Positions 1 to 6,628 are shown, numbered from the stretch's first letter. The stretch is DNA of 8,013 nucleotides from Actinomycetota bacterium (GCA_003168295.1 PMST01000686.1:1-8013); one strand, 5' to 3'. A program made the numbers and translations. Notes: generated by a model from the sequence alone, not told the origin.

Positions 1-1411
1 GCCGGCGGTGCTCGATGTCCAGGTCGATGTCCGGCGGTCCGTCCCGGCCCTCGGACAGGAACCGCTCGAACAGCAGGTGGTGCGAGACCGGATCGACGCT
101 GGTGATGCCGATCGCGAAGCACACCGCCGAGTTGGCCGCCGAGCCCCGGCCCTGGCACAAGATGTTCGCCCGCTCGCAGAACTCCACGATGTCGTGCACG
201 ATCAGGAAGTAGCCGGGGAAGCCCAGCCGCTCGATCACGTCGAGTTCCCTGGCGATCTGCGCATGCGCGCCGGGTATCCGCTCGGCGTCCGGCGGGCCGT
301 ACCGGGCCGGCGCTTTGCGCGTCACCAGTTCGCGCAGCCAGGCGGCCTCAGTGGCGTACCCGGCCGGGACGGGAAAGTCCGGCAGCTTCGGCGCGATCAC
401 GCTGAAGTCGAACGCGCACTGGCGTCCCAGCGCCACGGTCCGCTCCAGTGTCCCCGGGTAGCGCCGCAGCAGCGCGGCCATCTCCGCGCCGGACCGCAGG
501 TAGGCCGTGCCCGCCGCGGGCAGCCAGCCGTCGATGCCGTCCAGGCTGCGCCGGGCCCGGATCGCGGCCAGCGCCTGGCTGAGCCGCGCCTGCGCGGGCA
601 CCGCGAAATGCACGTTGCCGGTGGCCACGACGCCGACGTCGGCCAGGGCCGCCAGCCGGGCCAGCACGTCATTGCGCTCGTCGTCACCGGGGTCGTGGTG
701 GCAGTTCAGCTCGACCATCACGTTCTCATGGCCGAACATCTCGGTCAGAGCGGTCAGCTCCCGCCAGGCCGCGTCCGGGCCCCCGGTGGCGAGCGCGGCG
801 GGCACCGGCCCCTTGCGGCATCCGGTCAGCACCACCCAGTGACCGTCGTGCGCGCCGGCCAGCGCGCCGGTGTCGTAGACCGGGCGCCCCTTTTCCCCGC
901 CCGCCAGCTGGGCGGCGCTGATGACCGCGCACAGCCGGGCGTAGCCTTCCGGATCGCGGGCCAGGACCAGCAGGTGCTGCCCTTCCGGGTCGGGCACGCC
1001 GGTCTGGCCGGACTGTAGGCCAAGGCTGAGCTCGGCGCCGAACACTGTGCCCAGGGCCACGCCCGTCTCACGCTGCCTCGCGGCGGCCTGCGCGAACTGC
1101 GGGACCCCGTACATCCCGTCGTGATCGGTGAGGGCGAGCACCTCAAGCCCGAGCCGGGCGGCCTCGGCGACGAGTTCCTCCGGGGTGGCTACCCCGTCGA
1201 GGAAGCTGTAGGCGGAATGGCAGTGCAGTTCGGCCCACGGGGTGCTTGGGTTACTCCGCACGGGCCGCGGGCCCACCCGCGGGGTCGCGGCCCGCCGGGT
1301 GACGGGCGGGCGGTCCCCGGTGTGCTGGTCCTCCGCGGGGGCGTTCCTGGTCCGCCAGGACATCCGCCGCTGTAGTTCGCGCCAGGGAACCGGCGGGTTA
1401 TCCCAGCCCAC
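1..1411 (-). CDS. dnaE2: Error-prone DNA polymerase III alpha subunit DnaE2 (N-terminal 470 residues, cut by window edge)
   Basis: DnaE2 is the SOS-induced translesion replicative-type polymerase that works with ImuA' and ImuB in damage-induced mutagenesis. The GTG start at 1411 gives MGWDNPPVPWRELQRR, the usual opening of actinobacterial DnaE2, and a GAGG lies 7 bases upstream, overlapping the imuB stop. A linker (residues 17-58) leads to the PHP domain, with ELHCHSAYSFLDG at 61-73 and ALTDHDG at 93-99. The polymerase core follows, including QGRGSAANSAVCF and, at the window edge, RDGPPDIDLDIEHRR (456-470). Its D461, D463 and D465 fall in the palm motif that carries catalytic aspartates. The frame is open throughout with strong GC third-position bias. 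The remaining fingers, thumb and C-terminal parts (about 600 residues in the family) lie outside the window. The gene follows imuB after 9 bases, so it is the third gene of the SOS operon. An ATG at 1363 is a less likely start. Confidence 0.95.
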   Translation of the reverse strand, partial: MGWDNPPVPWRELQRRMSWRTRNAPAEDQHTGDRPPVTRRAATPRVGPRPVRSNPSTPWAELHCHSAYSFLDGVATPEELVAEAARLGLEVLALTDHDGMYGVPQFAQAAARQRETGVALGTVFGAELSLGLQSGQTGVPDPEGQHLLVLARDPEGYARLCAVISAAQLAGGEKGRPVYDTGALAGAHDGHWVVLTGCRKGPVPAALATGGPDAAWRELTALTEMFGHENVMVELNCHHDPGDDERNDVLARLAALADVGVVATGNVHFAVPAQARLSQALAAIRARRSLDGIDGWLPAAGTAYLRSGAEMAALLRRYPGTLERTVALGRQCAFDFSVIAPKLPDFPVPAGYATEAAWLRELVTRKAPARYGPPDAERIPGAHAQIARELDVIERLGFPGYFLIVHDIVEFCERANILCQGRGSAANSAVCFAIGITSVDPVSHHLLFERFLSEGRDGPPDIDLDIEHRR

Positions 1412-1420
1412 GACCGGGCC

Positions 1421-2902
1421 TCACCAGTAGCCTGCTTCGATCAGCCAGCGGCTGTCCCGCACCACCGCGAGCCAGGCCCGCCCGTCGTCGGTGGCCAGCT
1501 GGAACCGGGCGCGCCTACGGGCCGCGACCGCGTCCCACCAGCGTTCGGACAGCGGCCAGGGTCCGGCCCAGGCGGTGATCCGGCGCGGCGGCTCGCGCTC
1601 GATCACCAGCCGGGCGGGCGCAGCCGACAGCACGCACCGTCCGGTGACGGTGACCAGACGCCCGGCGTCATCGGTCACTTCCGCCTCGCGGGCCACCGGG
1701 TAAACAACACCGGGCGCCGTACCCGCGATCCGCCCGGGCCACGGCGGACCCACAGCCAGACGGGGCTCCCTCTTTTCTCCGAACGGAACGTGGCCCACCT
1801 GCTCGGAGACGTTTCTGCCGCCCCCCGTGACCGGCCGCAGGACCGCCTCGTGCCCGAGCATGGCCTGCACCCGCATGGCGGCCCGCGCGACCCGGTCGCT
1901 GACCACGGCCTCACCCCAGAGCGCGAGCTGGTGCCCGGTGGCACGGACCACCTGATCGGGCACCAGCCGGAGCATCCCGATGCCACCCTGGGCGTACTGG
2001 CCGTCTGGTGGGGCGGCCCGCCAGCCGTCCAGCTGCCAGCGGACCCGGTCCGCGACTCCGGCCGCCGTCAGCAGCCCGTCGTGCCGCCACAACCTGCTGC
2101 TTTCCTCTCCGTCCGCCCAGGTGGCCCGCACCTGCACGCGGACACAGGCCAGCCCGCGGGCGGCGAGGCCGGCGTGCAGTTGCTCCGCGAGCGTCTTGGC
2201 CGCGAACACCACCGGCTCGGCCAGCGGTTCCGGCGGGTCGAATTCCCGGGCCACGGACAGGTCGTGAGCGGGCGGGCGGGCCGCGAGCGGGCGCAGGTCC
2301 AGGCCGCGGGCCAGCCGGTGCACGGCTTCTCCCGCGTCACCGAACCTGCTGGCCACATCGCTGGCCGGCAACGCCGCGAGATCGCCGAGGGTGAGCAGGC
2401 CGAGCCGCTTCAGCAATCCGGCCAGGTCCTGATCGGCCAGGACGCTCACCGGCTGCGCCGCCAGGAATCCCGCCGTCCCGCCCGGCGGTATCACCAGGAC
2501 CGGCTCGCTGCCGGCACCGGGGGCTGCGGGCCGGGCGGGGATAGCGGGCCCGTCGGGAGCTACGGGGGCTGCGGGCTCAGCCCGGCGCGCGGCGAGCAGG
2601 GCGGCGAACATGCCGTCGGCGATGCCGATGCGCGATTCGACGCCGAGTTCGGCCACGGCGGCGATGATCTTGGTGGCCAGCATCGCCTCGCCGCCGAAGT
2701 ACCGGGCCGGCCCGCGGACGCCGAACGCGCACACCCCTGGCTCGGCCGCCTCGACGTTCGGGCAGAAGCCGGTCACCGCCCCGATCACCCGGTCGAACAA
2801 CCGCGCCGCCTGCGGCCCCGCGGGGCTCGTATCCGGATCGCAGAGCGACGGGCAGCGCACGACCATGATCCGCTGCGGCGCCGAGTCCGCGTTCGGCCTC
2901 AT
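1421..2902 (-). CDS. imuB: ImuB-like inactive Y-family polymerase (mutasome hub), apparently lacking part of its N-terminal domain
   Basis: ImuB is a catalytically dead Y-family polymerase relative. In mycobacteria and Caulobacter it bridges the beta clamp, ImuA' and DnaE2. The start at 2902 makes an ATGA overlap with the imuA' stop; no good Shine-Dalgarno is seen, so coupled translation is likely. The protein is 493 residues. Family landmarks are PARYFGGE (65-72), GIADGMFAALLAARR (93-107), the HhH-like LGLLTLGDLAALP (167-179), the little-finger region (about 215-350), and the C-terminal ITAWAGPWPLSERWWD (442-457) with RRARFQL and WLIEAGYW at the end. Family members normally begin with a VVWCPDWP-like strand followed by about 50 residues ending near REAQxRCPxL. 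Here RIMVVRCPSL (11-20) runs straight into the DPD...ARLF segment, so most of that palm/fingers portion is absent. The frame stays open upstream to 3076, but that stretch is inside imuA' and does not look like ImuB. Confidence 0.88.
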   Translation of the reverse strand: MRPNADSAPQRIMVVRCPSLCDPDTSPAGPQAARLFDRVIGAVTGFCPNVEAAEPGVCAFGVRGPARYFGGEAMLATKIIAAVAELGVESRIGIADGMFAALLAARRAEPAAPVAPDGPAIPARPAAPGAGSEPVLVIPPGGTAGFLAAQPVSVLADQDLAGLLKRLGLLTLGDLAALPASDVASRFGDAGEAVHRLARGLDLRPLAARPPAHDLSVAREFDPPEPLAEPVVFAAKTLAEQLHAGLAARGLACVRVQVRATWADGEESSRLWRHDGLLTAAGVADRVRWQLDGWRAAPPDGQYAQGGIGMLRLVPDQVVRATGHQLALWGEAVVSDRVARAAMRVQAMLGHEAVLRPVTGGGRNVSEQVGHVPFGEKREPRLAVGPPWPGRIAGTAPGVVYPVAREAEVTDDAGRLVTVTGRCVLSAAPARLVIEREPPRRITAWAGPWPLSERWWDAVAARRRARFQLATDDGRAWLAVVRDSRWLIEAGYW

Positions 2903-3639
2903 CCCGCGCTGGCCGCGCGCAGCCTGGGCGACGTGCGGGTCACCGGGGTACCCGGCATCGGGATATCCACCGGGTCGGCCAGGGTGACGCCGCCGTCCTC
3001 GGCCGGCAGCCAGAGCCAGCGCGTGCGCGTCAGGGCCGCCTCCCCACGCCCGTCCGCTGTCACCTCCGCGCAGCATGCCCGCACCCGTCCGTGCCCGTCA
3101 CCCAGGCCGGTCCACCGCTGGGTGATAACCCGGAGGCGCACCTGGGCCCCGGGCCAGTCCCCGGCCACGAGCAGCACGCCGCCGGCCCGCCGGAGCACGG
3201 CCTCAAGACGGCGCCGAACCTGAACCGGCACCGTCGCGGGCGGTCGCAGCAGGACGAGCTCGCACCCGTCGAGCAGTGACGCCACCACCTGCGGCCAGGC
3301 GGAACCCGGATCCGGCACGAGCAGGGTCCGCTCGGCGTCCAGACCCGTGCCCACCGCGGCCGCCAGGCCGGCCTCGGGTACCCCGGCGATCCCGCACCAG
3401 GCTCCGGCCGCTGAGGCGCCCGCAGCCAGGGCCAGGCAGAGCAGACCGAACTCCGGGACCGCCAGCACCGACCCGCGGGCCAGACCGCCCCTCGGGAGCA
3501 GATCGCGCAGGGCCGGCAGCGCTGGCAGCATCCCGGTCCCGGATACCGCAGGCGGGCCGGAAGCGGGTGCTCTAAAGACCGCAGATGCCGCAGGCTGACT
3601 GATCGGTATCCGCCTGATTTCCGCAGGCGAGCTCCCCAT
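2899..3639 (-). CDS. imuA': ImuA'-type SOS mutagenesis accessory protein (degenerate RecA-like)
   Basis: This is the first gene of the SOS operon and encodes 246 residues, near the usual size for actinobacterial ImuA'. These proteins are RecA-fold-like partners of ImuB; in mycobacteria they are required for DnaE2-dependent mutagenesis. Recognisable parts are LRDLLPRGGLARGSVLAV (44-61), sitting where a RecA-like Walker A would be but without the GKT/GKS signature; the ASAAGAWCGIAGVPEAGLAA stretch (75-94); LVPDPGSAWPQVVASLLDG (107-125); ELVLLRPP (127-134); and GHGRVRA (182-188) near the end. ATP binding is therefore doubtful. The ATG at 3639 was chosen because it lies only 7-8 bases below the putative -10 box; no Shine-Dalgarno precedes it, which suits a leaderless mRNA. 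Another in-frame ATG is at residue 37 (GTGMLPALP). The stop overlaps the imuB start. Confidence 0.83.
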   Translation of the reverse strand: MGSSPAEIRRIPISQPAASAVFRAPASGPPAVSGTGMLPALPALRDLLPRGGLARGSVLAVPEFGLLCLALAAGASAAGAWCGIAGVPEAGLAAAVGTGLDAERTLLVPDPGSAWPQVVASLLDGCELVLLRPPATVPVQVRRRLEAVLRRAGGVLLVAGDWPGAQVRLRVITQRWTGLGDGHGRVRACCAEVTADGRGEAALTRTRWLWLPAEDGGVTLADPVDIPMPGTPVTRTSPRLRAASAG

Positions 3640-3646
3640 TTGACCA

Positions 3647-3675
3647 AGTATCGAACTGAGGTTCGTTCAAGTCAA
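3647..3675 (-). promoter_or_regulatory. Putative sigma70-type promoter of the imuA'-imuB-dnaE2 operon
   Basis: On the minus strand TTGACT (3675-3670, five of six consensus bases) is followed after exactly 17 bases by GATACT (3652-3647, four of six). The predicted transcription start would be about 3639-3641, at the imuA' ATG itself, implying a leaderless or nearly leaderless transcript. The SOS box fills most of the spacer and touches the -10, so LexA binding would block RNA polymerase. This is a sequence-based inference. Confidence 0.6.
3651..3666. promoter_or_regulatory. SOS box (LexA operator)
   Basis: TCGAAC TGAG GTTCGT matches the Gram-positive/actinobacterial LexA operator TCGAAC-N4-GTTCGA at all but the last base. 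It lies 11 bases upstream of the imuA' start, inside the putative promoter. This is the expected control for an error-prone repair operon: LexA repression released by RecA activation after DNA damage. The flanks extend the symmetry loosely, with TTGAC at 3640-3644 on the plus strand and TTGAC at 3675-3671 on the minus strand. Confidence 0.87.
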
Positions 3676-3769
3676 GCCAGGTCACAGGCCCGGGGGGAGC
3701 ACGGAAGCCTGTTCCAAGTCCCCGGTCATGCGAAAGTCCGTTCCCCACCTGGGTTGCCGTGGCGCCGGG

Positions 3770-3794
3770 CCCAGCCAGAGAGGCTGGGATATTT
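3770..3794 (+). terminator. Terminator-like hairpin without an obvious gene
   Basis: CCCAGCC and GGCTGGG form a perfect 7-bp stem around an AGAGA loop, followed on the plus strand by ATATTT. This resembles a weak intrinsic terminator for plus-strand transcription. No plus-strand gene is recognised upstream, so it may end a short divergent RNA, face read-through, or be fortuitous. Confidence 0.3.
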
Positions 3795-3919
3795 CTACGC
3801 CCGGCCGCCTTTCGGCGCAGGTTCGGTCAGCCACCCTCGCCGGTCCGGGTCGGACACAATCCAGAAACCGTCAAATTGAAGTTAATATCTATAAAACGGG
3901 CGCGTCCGGGGACCGCTGC

Positions 3920-3954
3920 TGCCGGATTTTGCCGGCATGATGGCACATCGTGCC
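3920..3954. repeat. Two adjacent small inverted repeats
   Basis: TGCCGG and CCGGCA pair around a 6-base ATTTTG loop (3920-3937). Four bases later GGCAC and GTGCC pair around ATC (3942-3954). They lie beyond the 3' side of the minus-strand transposase remnant and could be a decayed terminator or part of an element end. No T-tract follows on either strand. Confidence 0.3.
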
Positions 3955-3980
3955 GACAGGAGCCCAATGCCAGGAATTTA

Positions 3981-4080
3981 AGGTGGTTTGTCTGGGTGGT
4001 GTGTGGGTTGTCCGGGCTGGTCAGTGGTGGTTTGTGCGGGCGTGCCGGGGGTGGTGATGGTGGTGGTGTAGGTGCTGCGT
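3981..4080. other. G+T-rich low-complexity tract
   Basis: 85 of these 100 plus-strand bases are G or T, with GGT and TGG units repeated many times. On the minus strand part of it reads as a His-rich tail (six consecutive His) in frame with the transposase remnant. Such strand asymmetry is unlike the flanking coding DNA and suggests simple-sequence drift. Confidence 0.6.
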
Positions 4081-4464
4081 TGTGATATGGGGCCGGGGTG
4101 GCTTTTGCGGGCTGTGTAGGCGGCGCGGGTTGACGCCTTGACGGCGGGGGCTGATGCGGCCTTCGCGGCGGGGGACCAGGCAGGAGCAGATCTCGGTTTC
4201 GGTGGCGTCCAGGGCGGCGGCCTGGCTGGCGTGGCCGGCGGTCATGGTGCGCTGGGCGGCGTGCAGGGCGGCGGTGAAGGAGATCCGGGCTGGGTCAGTG
4301 CCGTCGCGGGCGGCGGCGCGGGTGATCAAGGTGCGCAGCGCCTGGTAGATGGCCAGGTAGGCCCATAGTTCCTGGCGGGCCAGGTCCGGGGTGCGGCCGC
4401 GCAGGAGGCGGCCGGGGCCGCGCAGGCAGGTCTTGAGCTCGGCGAACCCGGTCTTGCCCCGGCC
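4021..4464 (-). pseudogene. IS4-type transposase, C-terminal remnant
   Basis: The minus-strand frame from about 4464 reads KTGFAELKTCLRG, then LLRGRTPDLARQELWAYL, ALRTLITRAAARDG, DPARISFTAALHAAQRTM and LVPRREGRISPRRQG. In order, these match the end of IS4-type DDE transposases of actinobacteria: the ELKTxLRG segment just after the catalytic Glu, the RS.TPDLxxQExWAxL helix, the DPDRxSFT segment and the basic PRR tail. The N-terminal domain, the catalytic aspartates and the YxxRWxxE part of the YREK signature are missing. Homology stops abruptly near 4460, where the same frame continues as unrelated sequence. The last about 30 codons before the stop at 4021 are His-rich and probably read-through beyond the original end. 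No intact terminal inverted repeats or target duplications were found. This is a dead fragment, not a mobile element. Confidence 0.75.
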
Positions 4465-4711
4465 AGGGTGGATGCATGACCTGGAGGGCCTGCTGCCGTG
4501 CTGCTGTGTACCGATGCCGCCGCCGCATCCGCCGACCTGGCGGCTGGCCTGCCCGTGGTGCGGCACGGGCTGGCTCGCGGTCGGGGCACGGCCGGGAGCA
4601 GATGCGCTGCCAGCGATGGCCGCGGTCGCGCACGCCGTCAGCATCGCCGGAGCCGCGCGGCCGCTTTGGGCGCTGCCGGGCCGGTTTAGGCCCGCGAGGG
4701 AGTTGTCAACG
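4465..4711. other. Spacer between transposase remnant and cytochrome operon
   Basis: No supported gene. A plus-strand frame starting at ATG 4472 encodes a CPWCGTGW motif, but it runs into the antisense of the neighbouring gene and has no good ribosome binding site. The spacer ends with a hairpin downstream of the cytochrome operon. Confidence 0.4.
4677..4694 (-). terminator. Possible terminator hairpin of the cytochrome operon
   Basis: CGGGCC and GGCCCG form a perfect 6-bp stem with a 6-base loop, starting 17 bases after the stop of the last cytochrome gene. There is no T-tract, as is common for actinobacterial hairpin terminators, so the call rests on position and stem only. Confidence 0.4.
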
Positions 4712-5848
4712 TCATCCGGGCGCCGACGATCCGTCTGGCGGCGCCGCTGGTGGCGGGGCTGGCTCGCTTGAGACCTCGGCGGGCGGCGGTCCGCCCGCCG
4801 TGCTCGCGTAGTACTGGCGGTAGATGATCTTGTACAGGGGGATCCACCGGGGGATGCGGTTGATGATCGGGATCCATGGCGCGAACATGGGCAGCAGGAA
4901 CCCGAACAGGATCATGAGCAGGCCGACGTCCAGGTCCAGGTTTGTGTTGGTCGACGGGTTCAGCGCGGGGATCTGGTACATCCCGGAGTACAGCCACAGC
5001 CAGACCTGGCCGGGGAAGTTCCAGAGCTCGTTCATGACGCCCCATTGGTCGCCGCCCACGCCCTGAGCCTCCGCGATGGTCTCCCATAGCGTGCCGTCGC
5101 TGAAGAACATCGTCGCCATGGTGGTGTTCGTGCTCAGCTGCTGCTGGCTGCCCTGGAAATAGCCGTCCAGGCTCCCGTTGCTCGCGATGGCGAGTTCGGC
5201 CGTGATGATCACCGGGACCGGCCCGTAGTTGCCCGCCGGCACGGTGATCGAGGTGGGCGTGAACTTCGCGCTGGAGGCGGCCAGCGCCTTCGCATAGTTG
5301 TTCAGCCAGGTCGTCTGCTGGGACGAGGCGACCTGGCCGGCCGCCGCGCCGGGCGAAAGGTCGCCGCCGGCCGCCTTGTACCGGCTGACCGCCGCCGCGA
5401 CGACCGGGCTGGAGGGCGCGGCGAGCTGGGAGACCGGAGCCAGGACGAAATCGTTCGCGGTGTTGATCGGGAGGGTCAGGCCGAAGATCGCCTTGGCGAT
5501 CTCGGCCGGCTTGATCCCGATGAACTCCTGCGACGCCCCGCTGGTCTGGTTGAACGGCGGGCCGTACCCGCCGGTCGTGGTCCCGGCGGCCAGCTCCTGC
5601 ACCGCCGTCTGGGCCAGGTCCGACGGGTCGCTCACATCCCAGTACTTAGCGCTGAACGCCTGCCCGGCCGGGGACTTGGGCCCGCCCGGGTAGGTGAGGC
5701 CACCATCCGGGGAGCCCCACAGGCTCGCGGCCAGGATGCACAGCACGGCGACGAGGATGACCGCGATCGTGCCCTCGGCAATCAGGTCGTACCGGCGCTC
5801 GGGACCCTGCCAGGTGCGCAGCGGGTGCCGCTTGGCGCGCGTTGCCAT
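4712..5848 (-). CDS. Cytochrome b C-terminal / subunit IV-like membrane protein with a large extracytoplasmic insert
   Basis: The ATG at 5848 is preceded by a strong GGAGG directly after the upstream stop and gives 378 residues; an in-frame start at 5905 would lie inside the previous gene. A basic N-terminus (RAKRHPLRTWQGPERRY) precedes a first membrane helix at about 22-44. About 260 residues rich in Ser, Thr, Gly, Ala and Asn follow, without Cys pairs or haem motifs. A second hydrophobic helix (about 305-325, VGLLMILFGFLLPMFAPWIP) then leads to INRIPRWIPLYKIIYRQYY and a Pro-rich tail. The position after a b6-like gene and the layout of the membrane parts suggest the E and F helices of cytochrome b6f subunit IV, with a domain inserted in between. 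The Qo-site PEWY motif is not present; the nearest region reads NFPGQVWLWLYSGM (277-290). Assignment to the subunit IV fold is inference; the alternative is an unrelated partner protein. Likely topology is both termini in the cytoplasm. Confidence 0.6.
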   Translation of the reverse strand: MATRAKRHPLRTWQGPERRYDLIAEGTIAVILVAVLCILAASLWGSPDGGLTYPGGPKSPAGQAFSAKYWDVSDPSDLAQTAVQELAAGTTTGGYGPPFNQTSGASQEFIGIKPAEIAKAIFGLTLPINTANDFVLAPVSQLAAPSSPVVAAAVSRYKAAGGDLSPGAAAGQVASSQQTTWLNNYAKALAASSAKFTPTSITVPAGNYGPVPVIITAELAIASNGSLDGYFQGSQQQLSTNTTMATMFFSDGTLWETIAEAQGVGGDQWGVMNELWNFPGQVWLWLYSGMYQIPALNPSTNTNLDLDVGLLMILFGFLLPMFAPWIPIINRIPRWIPLYKIIYRQYYASTAGGPPPAEVSSEPAPPPAAPPDGSSAPG

Positions 5849-5858
5849 CTCCGCCTCC

Positions 5859-6578
5859 TCAGCTCGCGCTGGCCGGATAGCCCGGCTCGCCCTCGGGGAC
5901 CTCAAGCGCCTCCGCGCCGGGCGGCGGGGCCACGCCCCGGCGCCGGATCAAGCCGACGTGAACGGACACGATGAACAGCAGCAAGGCCGTCGTGAACACC
6001 ACATGCAGGGTGATCTGCTCACCCGCGTCCATCACGTTCCAGATCGCGCCGATGCCGAGCGCGTTGAACGCGTCCTTGGCCTGCTGGCCGATCCACTGGC
6101 TGTCCCAGTTGGTCATCATCAGGAAGCCGGTAAATGCCGTCAGGATGGACACGATGAACGCGAGCACTCCGGTGACCCAGGTCCAGCCACGCCCGGCACG
6201 CCAGCCCATGGTGAAAAAGTTGGTGATGAAATGCACGGCCATGAACAGGAACATGGCCTGCACACTCCAGAAATGAATGCTGTTCATAAAGGCGCCGAAG
6301 GAGTTCGTGTGCCAGAACGAGACCCCGCCGAGCGCGATGATCGCACCGCTGATGACCGCGCAGATGAGCGCCGCGAGCGTCAGCACGCCCATGGTGTAGA
6401 GCACCGAGGAGACGTACGCCGGCTCGCGGTCAGGGAGCAGCTTGCGCAACGGGTAGTTTCGGAGCAAGTAGCCGCGCAGCCACGGGCTGGGCCGCGCCAG
6501 CGAGAACTGCCCGGCCCCGGTGGCGTTGGTGACCGGCTCCGGTTCCCGCGGCACCGGAGCCGCGCCCTGGGTACTCAC
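5859..6578 (-). CDS. Cytochrome b6-like di-haem membrane subunit (N-terminal cytochrome b domain)
   Basis: The protein has 239 residues, close to the roughly 215 of cytochrome b6. Four hydrophobic helices are visible (about 57-83, 101-122, 132-155, 188-211). Two histidine pairs sit as expected for two b haems: H102 and H116 in the second helix (14 apart) and H192 and H207 in the fourth (15 apart, the spacing seen in b6 rather than mitochondrial cytochrome b). GRGWTWVTGVLA (129-140) and NWDSQW (157-162) match the b6 helix C region (RELTWVTG and PWDQ), and IRRRGV (211-216) matches IRKQGI after helix D. The b6 cysteine that binds the extra haem c has no counterpart (Thr in the aligned region), and the Arg just before the first haem His is also not kept. 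The GTG start at 6578 has GAGG 6 bases upstream. The next gene starts 10 bases after the stop. It should move electrons between quinol and an unknown partner in the membrane. Confidence 0.88.
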   Translation of the reverse strand: MSTQGAAPVPREPEPVTNATGAGQFSLARPSPWLRGYLLRNYPLRKLLPDREPAYVSSVLYTMGVLTLAALICAVISGAIIALGGVSFWHTNSFGAFMNSIHFWSVQAMFLFMAVHFITNFFTMGWRAGRGWTWVTGVLAFIVSILTAFTGFLMMTNWDSQWIGQQAKDAFNALGIGAIWNVMDAGEQITLHVVFTTALLLFIVSVHVGLIRRRGVAPPPGAEALEVPEGEPGYPASAS

Positions 6579-6628
6579 CGGGCACCTCGCCCGGCGGCGT
6601 CCCGGAAGCAGCGGGCCCGCCCGGTCAT
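6575..6628 (-). CDS. 17-codon bridging mini-ORF (possible translational coupler)
   Basis: An ATG at 6628 overlaps the stop of the 63-residue gene (ATGA). Its frame, beginning MTGRARCFRD, ends at 6575 with a TGA overlapping the GTG start of the cytochrome b6-like gene (GTGA). It exactly fills the gap between the two genes. It could carry ribosomes across the junction, or both overlaps could be chance in a GC-rich gap. No function for the peptide is suggested. Confidence 0.2.
   Translation of the reverse strand: MTGRARCFRDAAGRGAR

Larger units (their letters stand above)
3676..4020. other. Intergenic region between the SOS operon promoter and the transposase remnant
   Basis: No convincing gene is seen on either strand. 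Short reading frames here have no recognisable motifs and no good start sites. The stretch contains a terminator-like hairpin (3770-3788), an AT-rich patch at about 3870-3897 that stands out from the GC-rich surroundings, two adjacent hairpins (3920-3954) and the beginning of a G+T-rich tract (from 3981). Confidence 0.5.

Noticed and set aside
8..1018. Long plus-strand reading frame opposite dnaE2
   Set aside because: Antisense shadow caused by high GC third positions; the minus strand encodes clear PHP and polymerase motifs.
1790..3223. 477-codon plus-strand reading frame
   Set aside because: Opposite imuB and imuA'; it has Arg/Pro/Gly/His-rich composition and no motifs, while the minus strand matches known families.
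3640..3668. Divergent plus-strand promoter sharing the SOS box (TTGACC at 3640)
   Set aside because: At 17-base spacing the -10 would be TCGTTC, far from consensus, and there is no gene behind it.
3640..3879. Plus-strand frame starting with TTG inside the SOS promoter region
   Set aside because: Poor composition, no ribosome binding site, no recognisable motif, and it would begin within the operator.
4472..4771. Plus-strand frame with a CPWCGTGW zinc-ribbon-like motif
   Set aside because: Only one CxxC pair, no ribosome binding site, and the last third is antisense to the subunit IV-like gene.
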